Below the pieces are notes generated by a model, which searched no databases, was not told where the DNA came from, and worked only from the letters and a program-made list of their open reading frames with translations. A stretch of DNA of 64,000 nucleotides, from the NCBI RefSeq assembly GCF_045865695.1, contig NZ_BAACAP010000251.1, positions 124,001 through 188,000 of the forward strand, read 5' to 3'. The position numbers were made by a program, and so were the translations under genes. This document shows, in pieces, positions 16,742 to 26,252 of this stretch (position 1 is the first letter of the stretch; each line of letters starts with the position of its first letter). The DNA is from Scytonema sp045865695. GTDB lineage: Bacteria; Cyanobacteriota; Cyanobacteriia; Cyanobacteriales; Nostocaceae.

Positions 16742-17758
16742 ATGGAAACAATACAAACAATGCAAGCCGCTTGGTATGAAAAGCAAGGTGCGGCAAAGGA
16801 CGTGATGCAGTACGGTGAAATGCCCGTACCGAATCCTAGTCCCGGTGAAGTTCGAGTCAAGATTCATGCCTCAGCTGTGAACCCATCCGACACCAAAACG
16901 CGCGGCGGTTGGGGTGGAATAGCAATGCCGTTTAAGCATGTGATTCCACACAATGATGGGGCAGGGGTGATTGACAGTGTCGGTGAAGGCGTTCCCACGT
17001 CTCGTATCGGTGAGCGGGTTTGGCTTTATGAAACGCAGCGAATACGAGGGTTTGGCACGGCGGCTGAATACGCTGTGGTACCGAGTGACAAAGCTGCTCG
17101 TCTGCCTGATAATACTAGTTTCCCGGAAGGAGCTTGCCTCGGTGTTCCAGCGATGACAGCGCATCGTTGTGTATTTGCCGATGGGTCTGTAAAAGGACAG
17201 ACAATTCTAGTCACTGGTGGTGCAGGTGCAGTTGGCTACTATGCCCTACAACTGGCAAAATGGGGGGGAGCGACTGTTGTTACCACAGTGAGTCGTCCCG
17301 AACAAGCGGAACTAGCTAGGCGTGCTGGGGCAGACCACATCATTAACTACAAGTCAGAAGATGTGGCGCAGCGCATCAAAGAAATCACAGGCGCAGAAGA
17401 TGGACGCGGGATCGATCGTATCATTGATGTCAATTTCACAGCGAATCTACCAATTACAGAGGCAGTGTTGCGACCAAACTCTGTTGTCACATCTTATTCA
17501 AGCGCTAATTCAGACGATCGCCCCGCGCTACCGTTCCTGTCGATGCAACTGAATAACGTTACGATTCGCTTAGTGCTGGTTTACACAATGCCAAATGAAG
17601 CCAAGCAAGCGGCAATTCGCGACATCACTTCTGCCCTTGAAGCGGGCGCGTTACGCCACAACATTGCTCAACGCTTCTCGCTCAATGAAGTTGCTGCGGC
17701 TCACGAAGCACAGGAAAGTGGCAAGCTGATTGGTAAAGCGGTGATTGAGATTGCTTAA
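16742..17758 (+). CDS. NADPH:quinone oxidoreductase (MDR family)
   Basis: The 338-aa zinc-independent medium-chain reductase has an N-terminal GroES-like domain (AWYEKQGAAKDVMQYGEMPV, HASAVNPSDTKTR). Its Rossmann domain contains ILVTGGAGAVGYYALQLAKW and the AGADHIINYKSED segment. It probably reduces quinones or enals with NADPH, taking part in carbonyl/oxidative-stress detoxification. ATG 16742, with GGAG six bases upstream, is preferred over GTG 16730. The neighbours are other small redox enzymes and their relics. Confidence 0.92.
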   Translation: METIQTMQAAWYEKQGAAKDVMQYGEMPVPNPSPGEVRVKIHASAVNPSDTKTRGGWGGIAMPFKHVIPHNDGAGVIDSVGEGVPTSRIGERVWLYETQRIRGFGTAAEYAVVPSDKAARLPDNTSFPEGACLGVPAMTAHRCVFADGSVKGQTILVTGGAGAVGYYALQLAKWGGATVVTTVSRPEQAELARRAGADHIINYKSEDVAQRIKEITGAEDGRGIDRIIDVNFTANLPITEAVLRPNSVVTSYSSANSDDRPALPFLSMQLNNVTIRLVLVYTMPNEAKQAAIRDITSALEAGALRHNIAQRFSLNEVAAAHEAQESGKLIGKAVIEIA

Positions 17759-17824
17759 CCGAATAATTTATGATCGTGTGAACTAAGTTGAAATTGCGTT
17801 TCAAATACAAAGGAGACTTAGCTA

Positions 17825-18022
17825 ATGACTCAGAACGTCTTTGAAACTGTGACACTGAATGACGCTAAGAGGGCGATCGTTAACACCAGCAGCACCACGT
17901 CGATCGTCGGGAATCCAATGATGGTCACTTACGCTTCAACTAAGGGAGCAATTAACGTCTTCACCAAGTCGCTGGCAGAATCCCACAGAAGAAGTTGCTC
18001 CGAACAAAGCGATGCTGGTTAA
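17825..18022 (+). pseudogene. short-chain dehydrogenase relic
   Basis: A short start (MTQNVFETVTLNDA) is joined to an SDR active-site segment: IVNTSSTTSIVGNPMMVTYA followed by STKGAINVFTKSLA, which contains the catalytic Ser and YxxxK. The frame then breaks, and fragments of the C-terminal part are scattered in other frames up to about 18095. A good AGGAG leader precedes the ATG. It has no nucleotide-binding motif and cannot be functional. Confidence 0.6.
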
Positions 18023-18096
18023 TGTGGTCGAAGCAGTGGAAAACGCATCGTTGAGCTTGCAGCTACGTTACCCTAGTGACTGGCGGCAAGTTTTAC

Positions 18097-18252
18097 GGTC
18101 TTAGCCTCAGAGGATGTATTAGCCAAGGTAAGACTAAAGATGAGGCACTAGCAAACATAAAGGAAGCGATCGCGGGTTACATCGCAGCTTTAGAGGAAGA
18201 TGGTTTACCCGTTCCAGAAGAAACTTTTGAAGCATTTCTGGCTGTTGTGTGA
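18097..18252 (+). pseudogene. hicB antitoxin relic, N-terminally truncated
   Basis: The frame reads LSLRGCISQGKTKDEALANI, KEAIAGYIAALEEDG, then PVPEETFEAFLAVV and TGA at 18250-18252. This is the C-terminal two thirds of a HicB antitoxin. The upstream end is fused to SDR-derived sequence. It overlaps the GTG of hicA, as in intact hicBA pairs. A more decayed copy lies at 2852-3014. Confidence 0.7.
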
Positions 18253-18474
18253 GTAAATTACCAAGAATTTCAGGCAAAGAGTGTGTAAAAGCTTTGCAAA
18301 AGGTAGGGTTTTATCAAAAGCGGAGAGAAAGCAGCCACATAATTCTTCGCCGAGATGAACCGTTTATCCAAGTCGTTGTTCGAGATCGTCAAGAATTAGC
18401 AACACGAACATTACGAGCAATTAATTATTCGAGATGTCGGTTTAAGTGTGGAGGAATTCATCCTGTTATTGTAG
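18249..18474 (+). pseudogene. HicA-like mRNA interferase, frameshifted at the 3' end
   Basis: The GTG start at 18249 reads SKLPRISGKECVKALQKVGF and SSHIILRRDEP, the HicA double-stranded RNA-binding-like fold with the catalytic His. After TLRAI a 4 bp tandem duplication (aatt at 18423-18426) shifts the frame. Removing it restores IRDVGLSVEEFILLL and a stop at 18472-18474, the normal HicA tail. The shifted product runs on to 18521. Because the core and the His are intact, some activity of the shifted protein cannot be excluded. Confidence 0.75.
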
Positions 18475-18490
18475 AGTGTCCTAGAAAAAA

Positions 18491-20005
18491 TCAATCATTG
18501 CGGGCGTGTTCAAACTTATAAATATAGAAGAGTCGGCTAAATCTCTTGAGCTGGTATCCCACTACTGCAAATAGAATTGCGCCTCCAATTGCCAACCAAA
18601 AACTAGCAGGAGGAATAACAGCCAGAATCGAGTCACCTGTTTGCTGAGAGGATGCGATCGCCTCTGGCGCAAGCGAAGCTATCGCAACTTTCACAGCCAT
18701 AGCCCGTGCATCCACAATTACCCCCACAAACAAACACACAGCAGCAGCTACATAAGCCGATACAGAGAGGCGATTGAAATTTTTCAGAGCATCTTGGCAA
18801 ACCTTACAGTGTTGAGTATGAGTTGTCCAAACATCAAAAAGCTTTTGCTTGTCCCCCTCTTCTGAAGCAAGACGAGCTTCCGCAGCCCAAGGAACACCAC
18901 CTCCTGCTCTTGTCTCCAACCACTGACGAAAAGTAATTACCATTTTGTCTTGAGGGTTGGGAGTATAAACTGCATTGAGCCATTTGTCCTTTCGTCGCTC
19001 CAGAATCTTCTGCTGATAGTGAAGGAACACCAAATCTTGATGTAAGAATAAAGAAGACAACACGTGAATTAACCAATTTGGCATGGGTAGTCCAAAAAAA
19101 CCCAACCCATTTGGCTTTTGCCCTGCATTATTCTTCACTAACACTTGACATCCTATATGACGGCACCATCCCGGTCGAGTCGGGGTAGCATATAATGCTA
19201 GTATGAGCTTTCCACCATCCGTATTGCTTGTGACAATTCTCATGTGACATGGTGGTTGAAAGTCATGAACTGCTTGTTCTATATTAGGAGCCGTTGGCGT
19301 AATTTCAAAAGAAAACCCATCTTGGGTAGATACATTCCGCACTCTCTTCATGTCATAGTACTTGGCATCTTTGTAGCGATTACCAATAATTCCGTGGTGA
19401 GAGACAGGAACATGAGCGGGATCTGCCACATTCTCCATGAAAAAGTCCCATCCGTAGGGAAGATCGCGTATATTCCAAGATAGCTGCACCACTTTATCTG
19501 AGATATTCTCAAGCTCTGGTATGATTCGTGGCGATCGCAATTGACTTTCCTGTTGAGCTTGTGAACCTGACTCTGACCATACCCACAGCAAACCTTGGCA
19601 TTCTTGAGTGGGATAAGCGACAGCACATGACCTCGTGCTCGAGCAATTCTTTGCCTCAGTTTGCTTATTTTGTGATTGAGGAATGTTGACACAGTTCCCT
19701 TGAGAATCAAAACGCCAAGCGTGGTATGCACACAAAAGCGTTCCATCAGATTCCACACGACCTTCTGAAAGTGGAACCAATCGATGAGGGCAACGATCTT
19801 CAAAACATCGCCATTTATTAGCTCCATCGCGCCACAACACAATATCTTTTCCCAGTAACTGCATTGCGTGCGGGCGAGAAGAGTCTAGGAAATCTACAAC
19901 AGCCACCGGATACCACTGTTTAGTCCACTGAAATACTTCTTCTTGCTGTTGAAATTGTTCGACAGTATCACGTATGTTTCCTGGCAGACTTATCTCAGTA
20001 GTCAC
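18491..20005 (-). CDS. Rieske oxygenase, pheophorbide a oxygenase (PAO)-like
   Basis: The 504-aa protein has a Rieske 2Fe-2S centre (CPHR at residues 72-75, CAYHAW at 92-97), a mononuclear iron site (NVADPAHVPVSHHG) and a PAO domain. The C-terminal part has a CxxC motif (HCKVCQDAL) and two or three membrane segments (AAAVCLFVGVIVDARA, ASFWLAIGGAILFAVVGYQL). This layout is typical of the PAO/TIC55/PTC52 family of membrane-bound oxygenases acting on chlorophyll breakdown or related tetrapyrrole substrates. The exact substrate cannot be told from sequence. Confidence 0.9.
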   Translation of the reverse strand: MTTEISLPGNIRDTVEQFQQQEEVFQWTKQWYPVAVVDFLDSSRPHAMQLLGKDIVLWRDGANKWRCFEDRCPHRLVPLSEGRVESDGTLLCAYHAWRFDSQGNCVNIPQSQNKQTEAKNCSSTRSCAVAYPTQECQGLLWVWSESGSQAQQESQLRSPRIIPELENISDKVVQLSWNIRDLPYGWDFFMENVADPAHVPVSHHGIIGNRYKDAKYYDMKRVRNVSTQDGFSFEITPTAPNIEQAVHDFQPPCHMRIVTSNTDGGKLILALYATPTRPGWCRHIGCQVLVKNNAGQKPNGLGFFGLPMPNWLIHVLSSLFLHQDLVFLHYQQKILERRKDKWLNAVYTPNPQDKMVITFRQWLETRAGGGVPWAAEARLASEEGDKQKLFDVWTTHTQHCKVCQDALKNFNRLSVSAYVAAAVCLFVGVIVDARAMAVKVAIASLAPEAIASSQQTGDSILAVIPPASFWLAIGGAILFAVVGYQLKRFSRLFYIYKFEHARND

Positions 20006-20044
20006 GGAGACTCCTTTCTTGAATAAAACAAACTCTTTTAAGAA

Positions 20045-20100
20045 ATTTTAACATGACATCCATAGAGACGAGCGCCCAATTGATAGGTATCCCAATTCCT
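20045..20100 (-). pseudogene. short relic of an RluA-type gene
   Basis: About 55 bp match the 3' part of the intact RluA gene at 21.3 kb. On the - strand it reads GIPI, then after a small shift LGARLYGCHV, compared with GIPILGDRLYGCHV in the intact gene. It is a tiny remnant of a second copy. Confidence 0.5.
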
Positions 20101-20184
20101 CGCGTTGCAGGGGTTCTCGCCGTCGAGCAAGAACAGCAGTTAACGCCCCGCGCTATGAAAACTGATACCGATCGGTATACATAA

Positions 20185-20418
20185 GGGACAAAAGTAGAGG
20201 TTTGGGATAGTGACGATGAGGAGTGGTACAAGGCAACTGTTGAACAAGTGAAAGGTAACCGTTACTTTATTGAATATACTGGTTACAATTCCTCTCATAA
20301 CAAGTGGGTTGAAGAAGACAATATTCGGACACGCGCTCGCGCTTCATCTGGCGACGGTGAGTATAGATTGGGTCAATTTGCTGGTCTTCAATCAGTAGCG
20401 AATCCTACCGTCAACTGA
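20185..20418 (+). pseudogene. Tudor-knot/agenet-like domain fragment
   Basis: A 77-codon frame, bounded upstream by TAA and lacking a start, reads GTKVEVWDSDDEEWYKATVE, QVKGNRYFIEYTGYNSSHNK and WVEEDNIRTRARA before ending at 20416-20418. The pattern of aromatic and acidic residues is that of Tudor-knot, chromo-barrel or agenet modules (VEVxW-WYxAxV-YxIxYxGYxxxxxxWV). It is probably the C-terminal domain of a larger lost protein. Confidence 0.5.
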
Positions 20419-20543
20419 TTGATTCTGAATTCTGAATTCTTCTTCAAAAAAAGTGTTTTCTCGCAGGTTTAACACTATCAAGTATAATTGTACCTTAACA
20501 AGCTGTAACCCTTAAAACGTAACGTTTGCTGAGAACTGACAAC

Positions 20544-20780
20544 ATGGATAACACACTTTTACAACGCATCACCCATAATCCTGATATCTGCCATGGAAAA
20601 CCGTGCATCCGAGGACTTCGTTACCCAGTTGAGTTAATCTTGGAGTTACTAAGTTCTGGTATGACCACGGAGGAAATCTTGGAAGATTATGACGACATAG
20701 AGTATGAGGATATTTTGGCTGTCTTGTTGTTTGCAGCTCGACTTAGTCAAGTTAAAAGCATTCATAAAATTGCCTCATGA
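20544..20780 (+). CDS. DUF433 family antitoxin
   Basis: The 78-aa protein has the DUF433 signature HGKPCIRGLRYPVELILELL and the acidic MTTEEILEDYDDIEYEDIL helix. It is the antitoxin-like partner of the DUF5615 gene, whose ATG overlaps its stop (ATGA at 20777). ATG 20544 is chosen because the family begins just before the RITHNPDICHGKP motif. This is an intact pair, unlike the related one at 3.2-3.6 kb. Confidence 0.88.
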   Translation: MDNTLLQRITHNPDICHGKPCIRGLRYPVELILELLSSGMTTEEILEDYDDIEYEDILAVLLFAARLSQVKSIHKIAS

Positions 20781-21127
20781 AATTTCTTGTTGATGCTCAG
20801 TTACCGATTCGCCTTGCGCGTTTTCTACAAGCTTCAGGTTACGATATTCATACCAGAGATTTACCTAAGCAAAAGGCTACCTCGAATCCTGAAATTAATG
20901 TTATATCAATTCAAGAAAGTCGAATTTTAGTTACAAAAGATTCAGATTTTATCAACCCTTTCTTAACTGTTCAGCAACCCTATAAACTACTTTTAATTAC
21001 AACAGGGAACATTAAAAACTCAGAACTTGAAACCCTGTTTTCAGAAAACTTTCAATCTTTAGTTGAACTTTTTAAAGAGCACTCCTACATTGAAATGAGC
21101 CAGAATACCATTATTGTGCATTTGTAG
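20777..21127 (+). CDS. DUF5615 PIN-like toxin
   Basis: The 116-aa protein has the Mut7-C-like/PIN-like pattern: MKFLVDAQLPIRLARFLQAS, RDLPKQKATSNPEI, VTKDSDFIN and TTGNIKNSEL. Conserved Asp residues near positions 6 and 55-57 form the likely metal site of an RNase. It has normal length and is translationally coupled to the DUF433 antitoxin. It is probably a functional type II toxin-antitoxin module. Confidence 0.87.
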   Translation: MKFLVDAQLPIRLARFLQASGYDIHTRDLPKQKATSNPEINVISIQESRILVTKDSDFINPFLTVQQPYKLLLITTGNIKNSELETLFSENFQSLVELFKEHSYIEMSQNTIIVHL

Positions 21128-21178
21128 TCTCAGTCAAGATTTTAGACGCTCAATTTTGTCGCTGCCACAAATTCCCTG

Positions 21179-22885
21179 TCAAAATGGTGTCTTTGCCTCC
21201 AAGTACAAAGCTTTTCCGTGCTGCGGATGTTGAAAGCAAAGTTCTCTAGCGTGCAAATGTAATCGACTTGCTTCAACATGACATCCATAAAGACGATCGC
21301 CCAATATAGGTATTCCAAGTCCGCTTTTATCAGCAGCATGAACTCTCAGTTGATGAGTCCGCCCTGTAAGGGGTATAAATTCTACGCGAGTATAGTTTCC
21401 TTCTTTCGCCACTACCTGAAAGTGAGTTACGCTAGGTTTTCCATACTGCCAATCAACTTGTTGATGAGGACGATTTTCAGGATTTCCCCACAAAGGTAAT
21501 TCTATAACACCGCTCTCAGTGGTAAGAGAACCAGCAAGCACGGCTTCATAAACTTTGTGAACTTGTCGTTGCTGAAATTGCTGACTGAGTTGCCGATAAG
21601 TTTGCCCATCGCGAGCTAGCAAAAGAATACCAGAAGTGTCTTGGTCTAAGCGATGTACAGCCATAAGTTCTTCACCATCTGGCAACAAATGACGCAAACG
21701 ACTCAGAATACTGTCTTGGCGATCGCGATAACGTCCTGGAACTGATAATAACCCCGCAGGTTTGTTGACAGCAATCAACCATTCGTCTTCATAAATAATG
21801 GGAAGTTTTTTTTCTTGTTGATAATGTAAAGATACGTCTGTTGTTTCTACATTTTCCAATGGCAATCCCGAAAGCAAAAATCCCATGAATTGCTGACACC
21901 GTTCCGCACAAGCTCCATAAAATTCTCCCGGAAATTTATCTTGGTTATTAGAAGATATTCCCCACCAAAACTCTGCCATTGCCAATGGTTTTAAACCATG
22001 TGTTGCCGCACAGTGAAGCAACTTTGGAGCACAACAATCTCCTGTTCCGGTAGGCATAGAACCTTTTGGAATTAACTGTTGCAATGATGAAGATTGCCCT
22101 AAAAAATTCACGACAGAGTAAGAAGCGTGCATCTGAGCTTGAAGTTTACGGGATAGTTCTTTCCGCAACTGTTTCAATTCGCGAATTTGCCTATCTGTCG
22201 TTTCAATCAATTGCTTGAGCGATCGCAATGCTTCATCCCGAAGACGTTTGAATCTACGTTTTTCGATTCCATTCTGACGGCTTTCTTCATCAAGTTGTTC
22301 GAGGGCTACAGTTAGTGATTCTCCTGTTAGCGTCTCACAAAATTTTAAGCGTTTTTCGTGTCGTTGTTGCTTGCTATTTTGATGGCGAGCGCTCATTTCT
22401 TGCAGGCGTAACTCAAACTCACGCGACAAAATTTCATATTGCTGTCGTTCTGGAAGTTGCTTGAGGAAAATAAGTTTTTGCTTAATAGTTTCCAATTCAA
22501 CCAGTACACTGGCTTCGTCTAAAGCTACTTGTTCTCGCCCAGGAATGCATGGAACCCAGCCCTCAACTATACTGCTACCATTTAGCAGCCCAGAGAAAGC
22601 CTTGAGTATCCTTTGTTCTCCCGATGGTAGTTCTACTAGCAAGACTCCATACATCTTACCCTCACGAGAATAACGCTCGTCAGTGGCAAGATATTTCATT
22701 AAACCACGAGCGATCGCTTCTACAAAAGGAGTGCGCGGAAGTCTCAGTATTTCACCACTTTGAGGACAGCGCCCTTCATAGTAATAGGTAGGAGTGGAGT
22801 TTGCTGTAGTGGGATAAGCCAACTGCCTACGGGCTGAAGCCGTATCGCTTTCAAGAAAATCTGAAAGTGGGTGAAGAAATACCAT
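21179..22885 (-). CDS. RluA family pseudouridine synthase (long form)
   Basis: The C-terminal half is a classic RluA catalytic domain with the Asp motif MAVHRLDQDTSGILLLARDG, the VNKPAGLLSVPGR strand and RVEFIPLTGRTHQLRVHA. The N-terminal ~330 residues form the extension seen in cyanobacterial and some proteobacterial long-form members, with a coiled-coil middle (~115-260). The substrate is probably a uridine of rRNA or tRNA. The length of 568 aa is normal for this subgroup. A tiny relic of a second copy lies at 20.05 kb. Confidence 0.92.
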   Translation of the reverse strand: MVFLHPLSDFLESDTASARRQLAYPTTANSTPTYYYEGRCPQSGEILRLPRTPFVEAIARGLMKYLATDERYSREGKMYGVLLVELPSGEQRILKAFSGLLNGSSIVEGWVPCIPGREQVALDEASVLVELETIKQKLIFLKQLPERQQYEILSREFELRLQEMSARHQNSKQQRHEKRLKFCETLTGESLTVALEQLDEESRQNGIEKRRFKRLRDEALRSLKQLIETTDRQIRELKQLRKELSRKLQAQMHASYSVVNFLGQSSSLQQLIPKGSMPTGTGDCCAPKLLHCAATHGLKPLAMAEFWWGISSNNQDKFPGEFYGACAERCQQFMGFLLSGLPLENVETTDVSLHYQQEKKLPIIYEDEWLIAVNKPAGLLSVPGRYRDRQDSILSRLRHLLPDGEELMAVHRLDQDTSGILLLARDGQTYRQLSQQFQQRQVHKVYEAVLAGSLTTESGVIELPLWGNPENRPHQQVDWQYGKPSVTHFQVVAKEGNYTRVEFIPLTGRTHQLRVHAADKSGLGIPILGDRLYGCHVEASRLHLHARELCFQHPQHGKALYLEAKTPF

Positions 22886-23093
22886 AAACTTAGAATAAAA
22901 ATACCACGCACAAACATAAATGGTAGGTCACAATGAATCCAGAAAAACTTGCCTAAAGTAGTTATGTGGCAATAGTCCGAGTTCTTTTCCAATGAGGTAC
23001 AGATTTATCTGCGTCGATCTACGTTCATCTGCGGTTAATTATTTCTTAGAGTACCTCAACAAAGTGGGAATTGCTATAGCTTACCACCAATCC

Positions 23094-24109
23094 CTATTTT
23101 TGCCTCACACTTGCCACTGCAGCATCAGCATTTACCAAACCCCGTCCGAAAAAATACTCCTGTGCCGATACAGGTTTGGTCTTAGCAAAAATCCCTGAAG
23201 GTCGAGAAACTGGAGCATCTACAACAGTGCCAAAACCCACTTCCTTCTGCAACCGATACCGATTAACATCAGCCTTAGAAAGATTTAGCCTATCATAGGT
23301 AGCAGTCTTCTTCAAAATTGACACCATTTCCTCCCGACTCAAACGCCGTTTCGGGTCTTCCCCCTTCATGAGTGCCACCACTCCCGATACAATGGGAGCC
23401 GAGAAAGAAGTCCCCTGTACCTGGACGTACTTACCTATAGGGTCTAAACCCACACCCCAAGAATTGCCCGGTACAGGTATTCCTTGCCAAAAACCATCCA
23501 GCCAAGTGCTTCGACAGGTGTGTCTTTTGGTTGAGATAACTGTGCTAACTGCTGTTCCAAGCGTTGAGTGGCGTTCGGGGTTTCTGGTAAATTAGCGAGA
23601 TGCGCCAAGAGTTTTGATTGTTGGTAGGATGTGGCTTGAATAAAATTTGGTGTAGCAGATTGCACACCTGTCACCAATTCTAATTGATTCGCCACATTTA
23701 AAATCTCTGTCCCGGATACTGACTTAGAACGTACTAAGTACCGATTTTTACTAAACCTCAACGGGCGAATCACTTCTAAATCGTGACGCAGTAATACCAT
23801 TTGTCTTTGACTTTCAGACATATCCCGCTTAAAGCCGATCGCGATCTCATTAGGTAGAACAATAACTTGCTCGGATTCTTTTTCTTTGGATGTTTCCCCC
23901 GATTTGCGGGTTAAAATAGGTAGAGTTTCTTTTACGTAAGACTGCTTTTGAATCTGCTGTTGTACTGAATTTAGGGAACTACGAGTGCCGTTCGGTACAC
24001 TCATAAGGGCAAAATTTTCTCCCAAAGGTTTTACATCGATATCAAAGCCATTATTGTTAATACTGCGAGTATTGCCACCACCACGTCTTAAATCCTGTTT
24101 TAACCGCAA
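23094..24109 (-). pseudogene. S8 (subtilisin-like) protease with internal deletion
   Basis: The first frame (24109-23444) carries the N-terminal propeptide-like region (VLPNEIAIGFKRDMSESQRQ, LVRSKSVSGTEILNVANQLE). It then changes frame near 23490-23510 into WLDGFWQGIPVPGNSWGVGL, and the catalytic Ser block GTSFSAPIVSGVVALMKG, ending at 23094. The segment with the catalytic Asp and His is missing. The enzyme cannot be active. It is part of the protease-rich island that continues to 33 kb. Confidence 0.8.
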
Positions 24110-24139
24110 GTGTAAAGGTTAGAATCATTTGCTAATTCA

Positions 24140-24454
24140 ATGCTGAGTATTGCTTATACTAATTTGGGAAATGACCAAAAAGCTATGGAGTCAGCAAAAA
24201 CAACTTTAGCGTTTGCAAGACAAGTAAAAAATTCAGCTTGGGAAAAAAGTGCATTAGCTTTAATCGGGCATATACATCGCAAGTTTGGCAGAAAAGAACA
24301 AGCGATAGTTACCTATCAACAAGCATTAGCAATTCAAACCGATAATCAAGTAAAAGGTGCAGATGCTGGTATTTATGCTGGTTTAGCACAAGTTTATCAG
24401 GATTTAAACCAACCTAACATTGCTATTGTTTGTATTCGCGGGAACTATGCCTGA
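24140..24454 (+). pseudogene. TPR protein fragment
   Basis: About 90 residues hold two tetratricopeptide units (LSIAYTNLGNDQKAMESAKT, ALIGHIHRKFGRKEQAIVTY, IYAGLAQVYQDLNQPNIAI) of the type that precedes CHAT domains in cyanobacteria. The homology ends after NIAI, where the sequence joins the region of the CHASE2 fragment. The CHAT part of this protein is absent. Confidence 0.65.
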
Positions 24455-25406
24455 TGGAGGAGGATGGCAGACTGTTATACCAGATATCGCTAATTTAAAT
24501 TGGAGTTTAGATGGGGACATTGACCTATTATTTTGCGATGATATAAAGCGTATACCTTGTTATATGACACTTTTTCCATCATTATTACCGTCATCAACTT
24601 CTCATTCAAAACCATTAGGTTTTTCCAGTTTATTGGCTTTATCCCATCAGCTACAAAATCCTACATCTAATTCCTTGAAAGCTAGCGAAAATAATCTGCC
24701 AGTTCTCCAACCCAAACTAGATAGTCAAAGCAATTTTTGGCAGCAGCTAAATAATTATCTCAGTCAGAATAAACATAATACAATTTTGCGATCGCCCCGT
24801 TCTCGGTTGCAACCAATCACAGATTACAGTACCATAATTGCCCAAATGTGGCTGCATCCTATCATTGATTTTTCTATTCCTCCAAATCAAGTCTATGAAT
24901 CTGTCCCTGCTTGGCAGCTTTTAGATAACAACACTAGAAATCCACCTTTAGCAAACATACAAAAACAAGTAGTTATCATCGCGCCAGGGGGATATGGGGA
25001 AGCAGGAATGTCAATAGATAAAGAAGATAATTTTGATTTACCCCCAGCACTAGATTTTTGGCGACTACAACAGGGAAACAATAGCAGAATTATACCTGGT
25101 GGAGAAGTTCATTCATATATGGTGCATCATTTCCTCAAGCAGAGATTGGTCATACCCATTCCCGATGTTTGGATATTGGGGATTGCTGTCTTGATGGGGA
25201 AATATCTCTACTATATATTATGCAAAAATCCCCGGTATCGCTGGCAATGGCTGATGTTACTTACTTTACTAACAGGAGTTTATGGAATTATCAGCTTGGA
25301 AATATACATATCATCCCTAGCGGTTATATTACCTTGGTTTTTACCATCTGCCACCGTTTGGACATATTTCATAACAGCTTTTTTACGGAGAAAGGTTCAT
25401 GAATAA
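24447..25406 (+). pseudogene. CHASE2-domain membrane protein, N-terminally truncated
   Basis: The 319 codons correspond to the C-terminal half of a CHASE2 sensor protein: an extracytoplasmic segment (PGGYGEAGMSIDKEDNFDLP, GGEVHSYMVHHFLKQRLV) followed by three membrane helices (~PDVWILGIAVLMGKYLY, WQWLMLLTLLTGVYGIISL, AVILPWFLPSATVWTYFITA). The usual N-terminal part (first membrane helix, or a CHAT domain) is missing. ATG 24447 is a chance start. Its stop overlaps the next ATG, so the downstream gene was coupled to it. Confidence 0.65.
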
Positions 25407-26088
25407 TGACAACTTGATTTTATCTGGCTTAATGATATCTGTGATGACTGCTACACTCATCCCCGCTTTACCAAATCAAGCATCCCATGCAGAAAACCGT
25501 TTTGTACAGTCATCTTTATCCTGGGGGAATATTTTTAGGAGAAAACCTCCCGTGGGAAGGGGTTCAGGTGGATCGCGTCCAACAATACATGGTGTTTGTG
25601 TCGCTGCACCAGATTTTGGCGAAACTATTTGGAGCGATCGCCCATTTATAATTTGGCAGGGAAATCTCAAAAAAATCGGACTTTCTCAAGGTATTCCCGA
25701 TGCGACTGCAACTGAAAATATTAAAATAGGACAGCTTTATGCAAGTTACACGGGAAAACCTTTGCAACTCGGTCAAACTTACAGTTGGTTAGTAGCGGTT
25801 ATTGACCAATCGTGGACGGGAAATATCCGGTTTACAATTATGGAACCGCAGCAGCGACAACGCATCACTAATGATTTACAACAATTGGAACAACAAGAGA
25901 AAAGCAAAAGAACAACTGCTGAGGGTATAGCTTTTGCAAAAGCGAAGTATTTTTTAGAACAAAAACCACCATTGTGGTCGGATGCATTGCAGCAAGCTTA
26001 CTCAGTGGAAAACCCTTCACCGGATTTAGTCAAGATGCGGGAAGAGGTTATAAAGGATTTGTGTAAATCCAATCAACCACAGACTTAG
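25399..26088 (+). CDS. DUF928-like exported protein
   Basis: The 229-aa protein has an N-terminal signal-like segment (ILSGLMISVMTATLIPALPN), then RKPPVGRGSGGSRP before a Cys (GVCVAAPDFGETIWSDRPF), and a strand-rich domain ending in a helical tail with QQRQRITNDLQQLEQQEK. This is the pattern of DUF928 proteins, which travel with CHAT/CHASE2/TPR genes in cyanobacteria. They are probably periplasmic; function unknown. The start overlaps the stop of the CHASE2 frame (ATGAATAA). Confidence 0.55.
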   Translation: MNNDNLILSGLMISVMTATLIPALPNQASHAENRFVQSSLSWGNIFRRKPPVGRGSGGSRPTIHGVCVAAPDFGETIWSDRPFIIWQGNLKKIGLSQGIPDATATENIKIGQLYASYTGKPLQLGQTYSWLVAVIDQSWTGNIRFTIMEPQQRQRITNDLQQLEQQEKSKRTTAEGIAFAKAKYFLEQKPPLWSDALQQAYSVENPSPDLVKMREEVIKDLCKSNQPQT

Positions 26089-26252
26089 AATTTTTAACTT
26101 TTTGAGAAGTGGGACATACCACATCTTTAAGATGCCTGAAATTAAGCTCCAAACTGTTGTTATACAAGAGTTTGGGCATTTATATCACTAACTACTACTT
26201 TTTAGCGATCGCAGAACTTTTAGGTCTACTAACTTTTAGTGAAACGCTATCA

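Noticed and set aside
16871..17552. Several 60-100 codon frames overlapping the quinone oxidoreductase
   Set aside because: They are shadow frames in other registers with no recognisable motifs or ribosome-binding sites.
24447..25406. Complete CHASE2 sensor gene
   Set aside because: The first membrane helix and N-terminal half are missing and the frame emerges from a truncated TPR gene.
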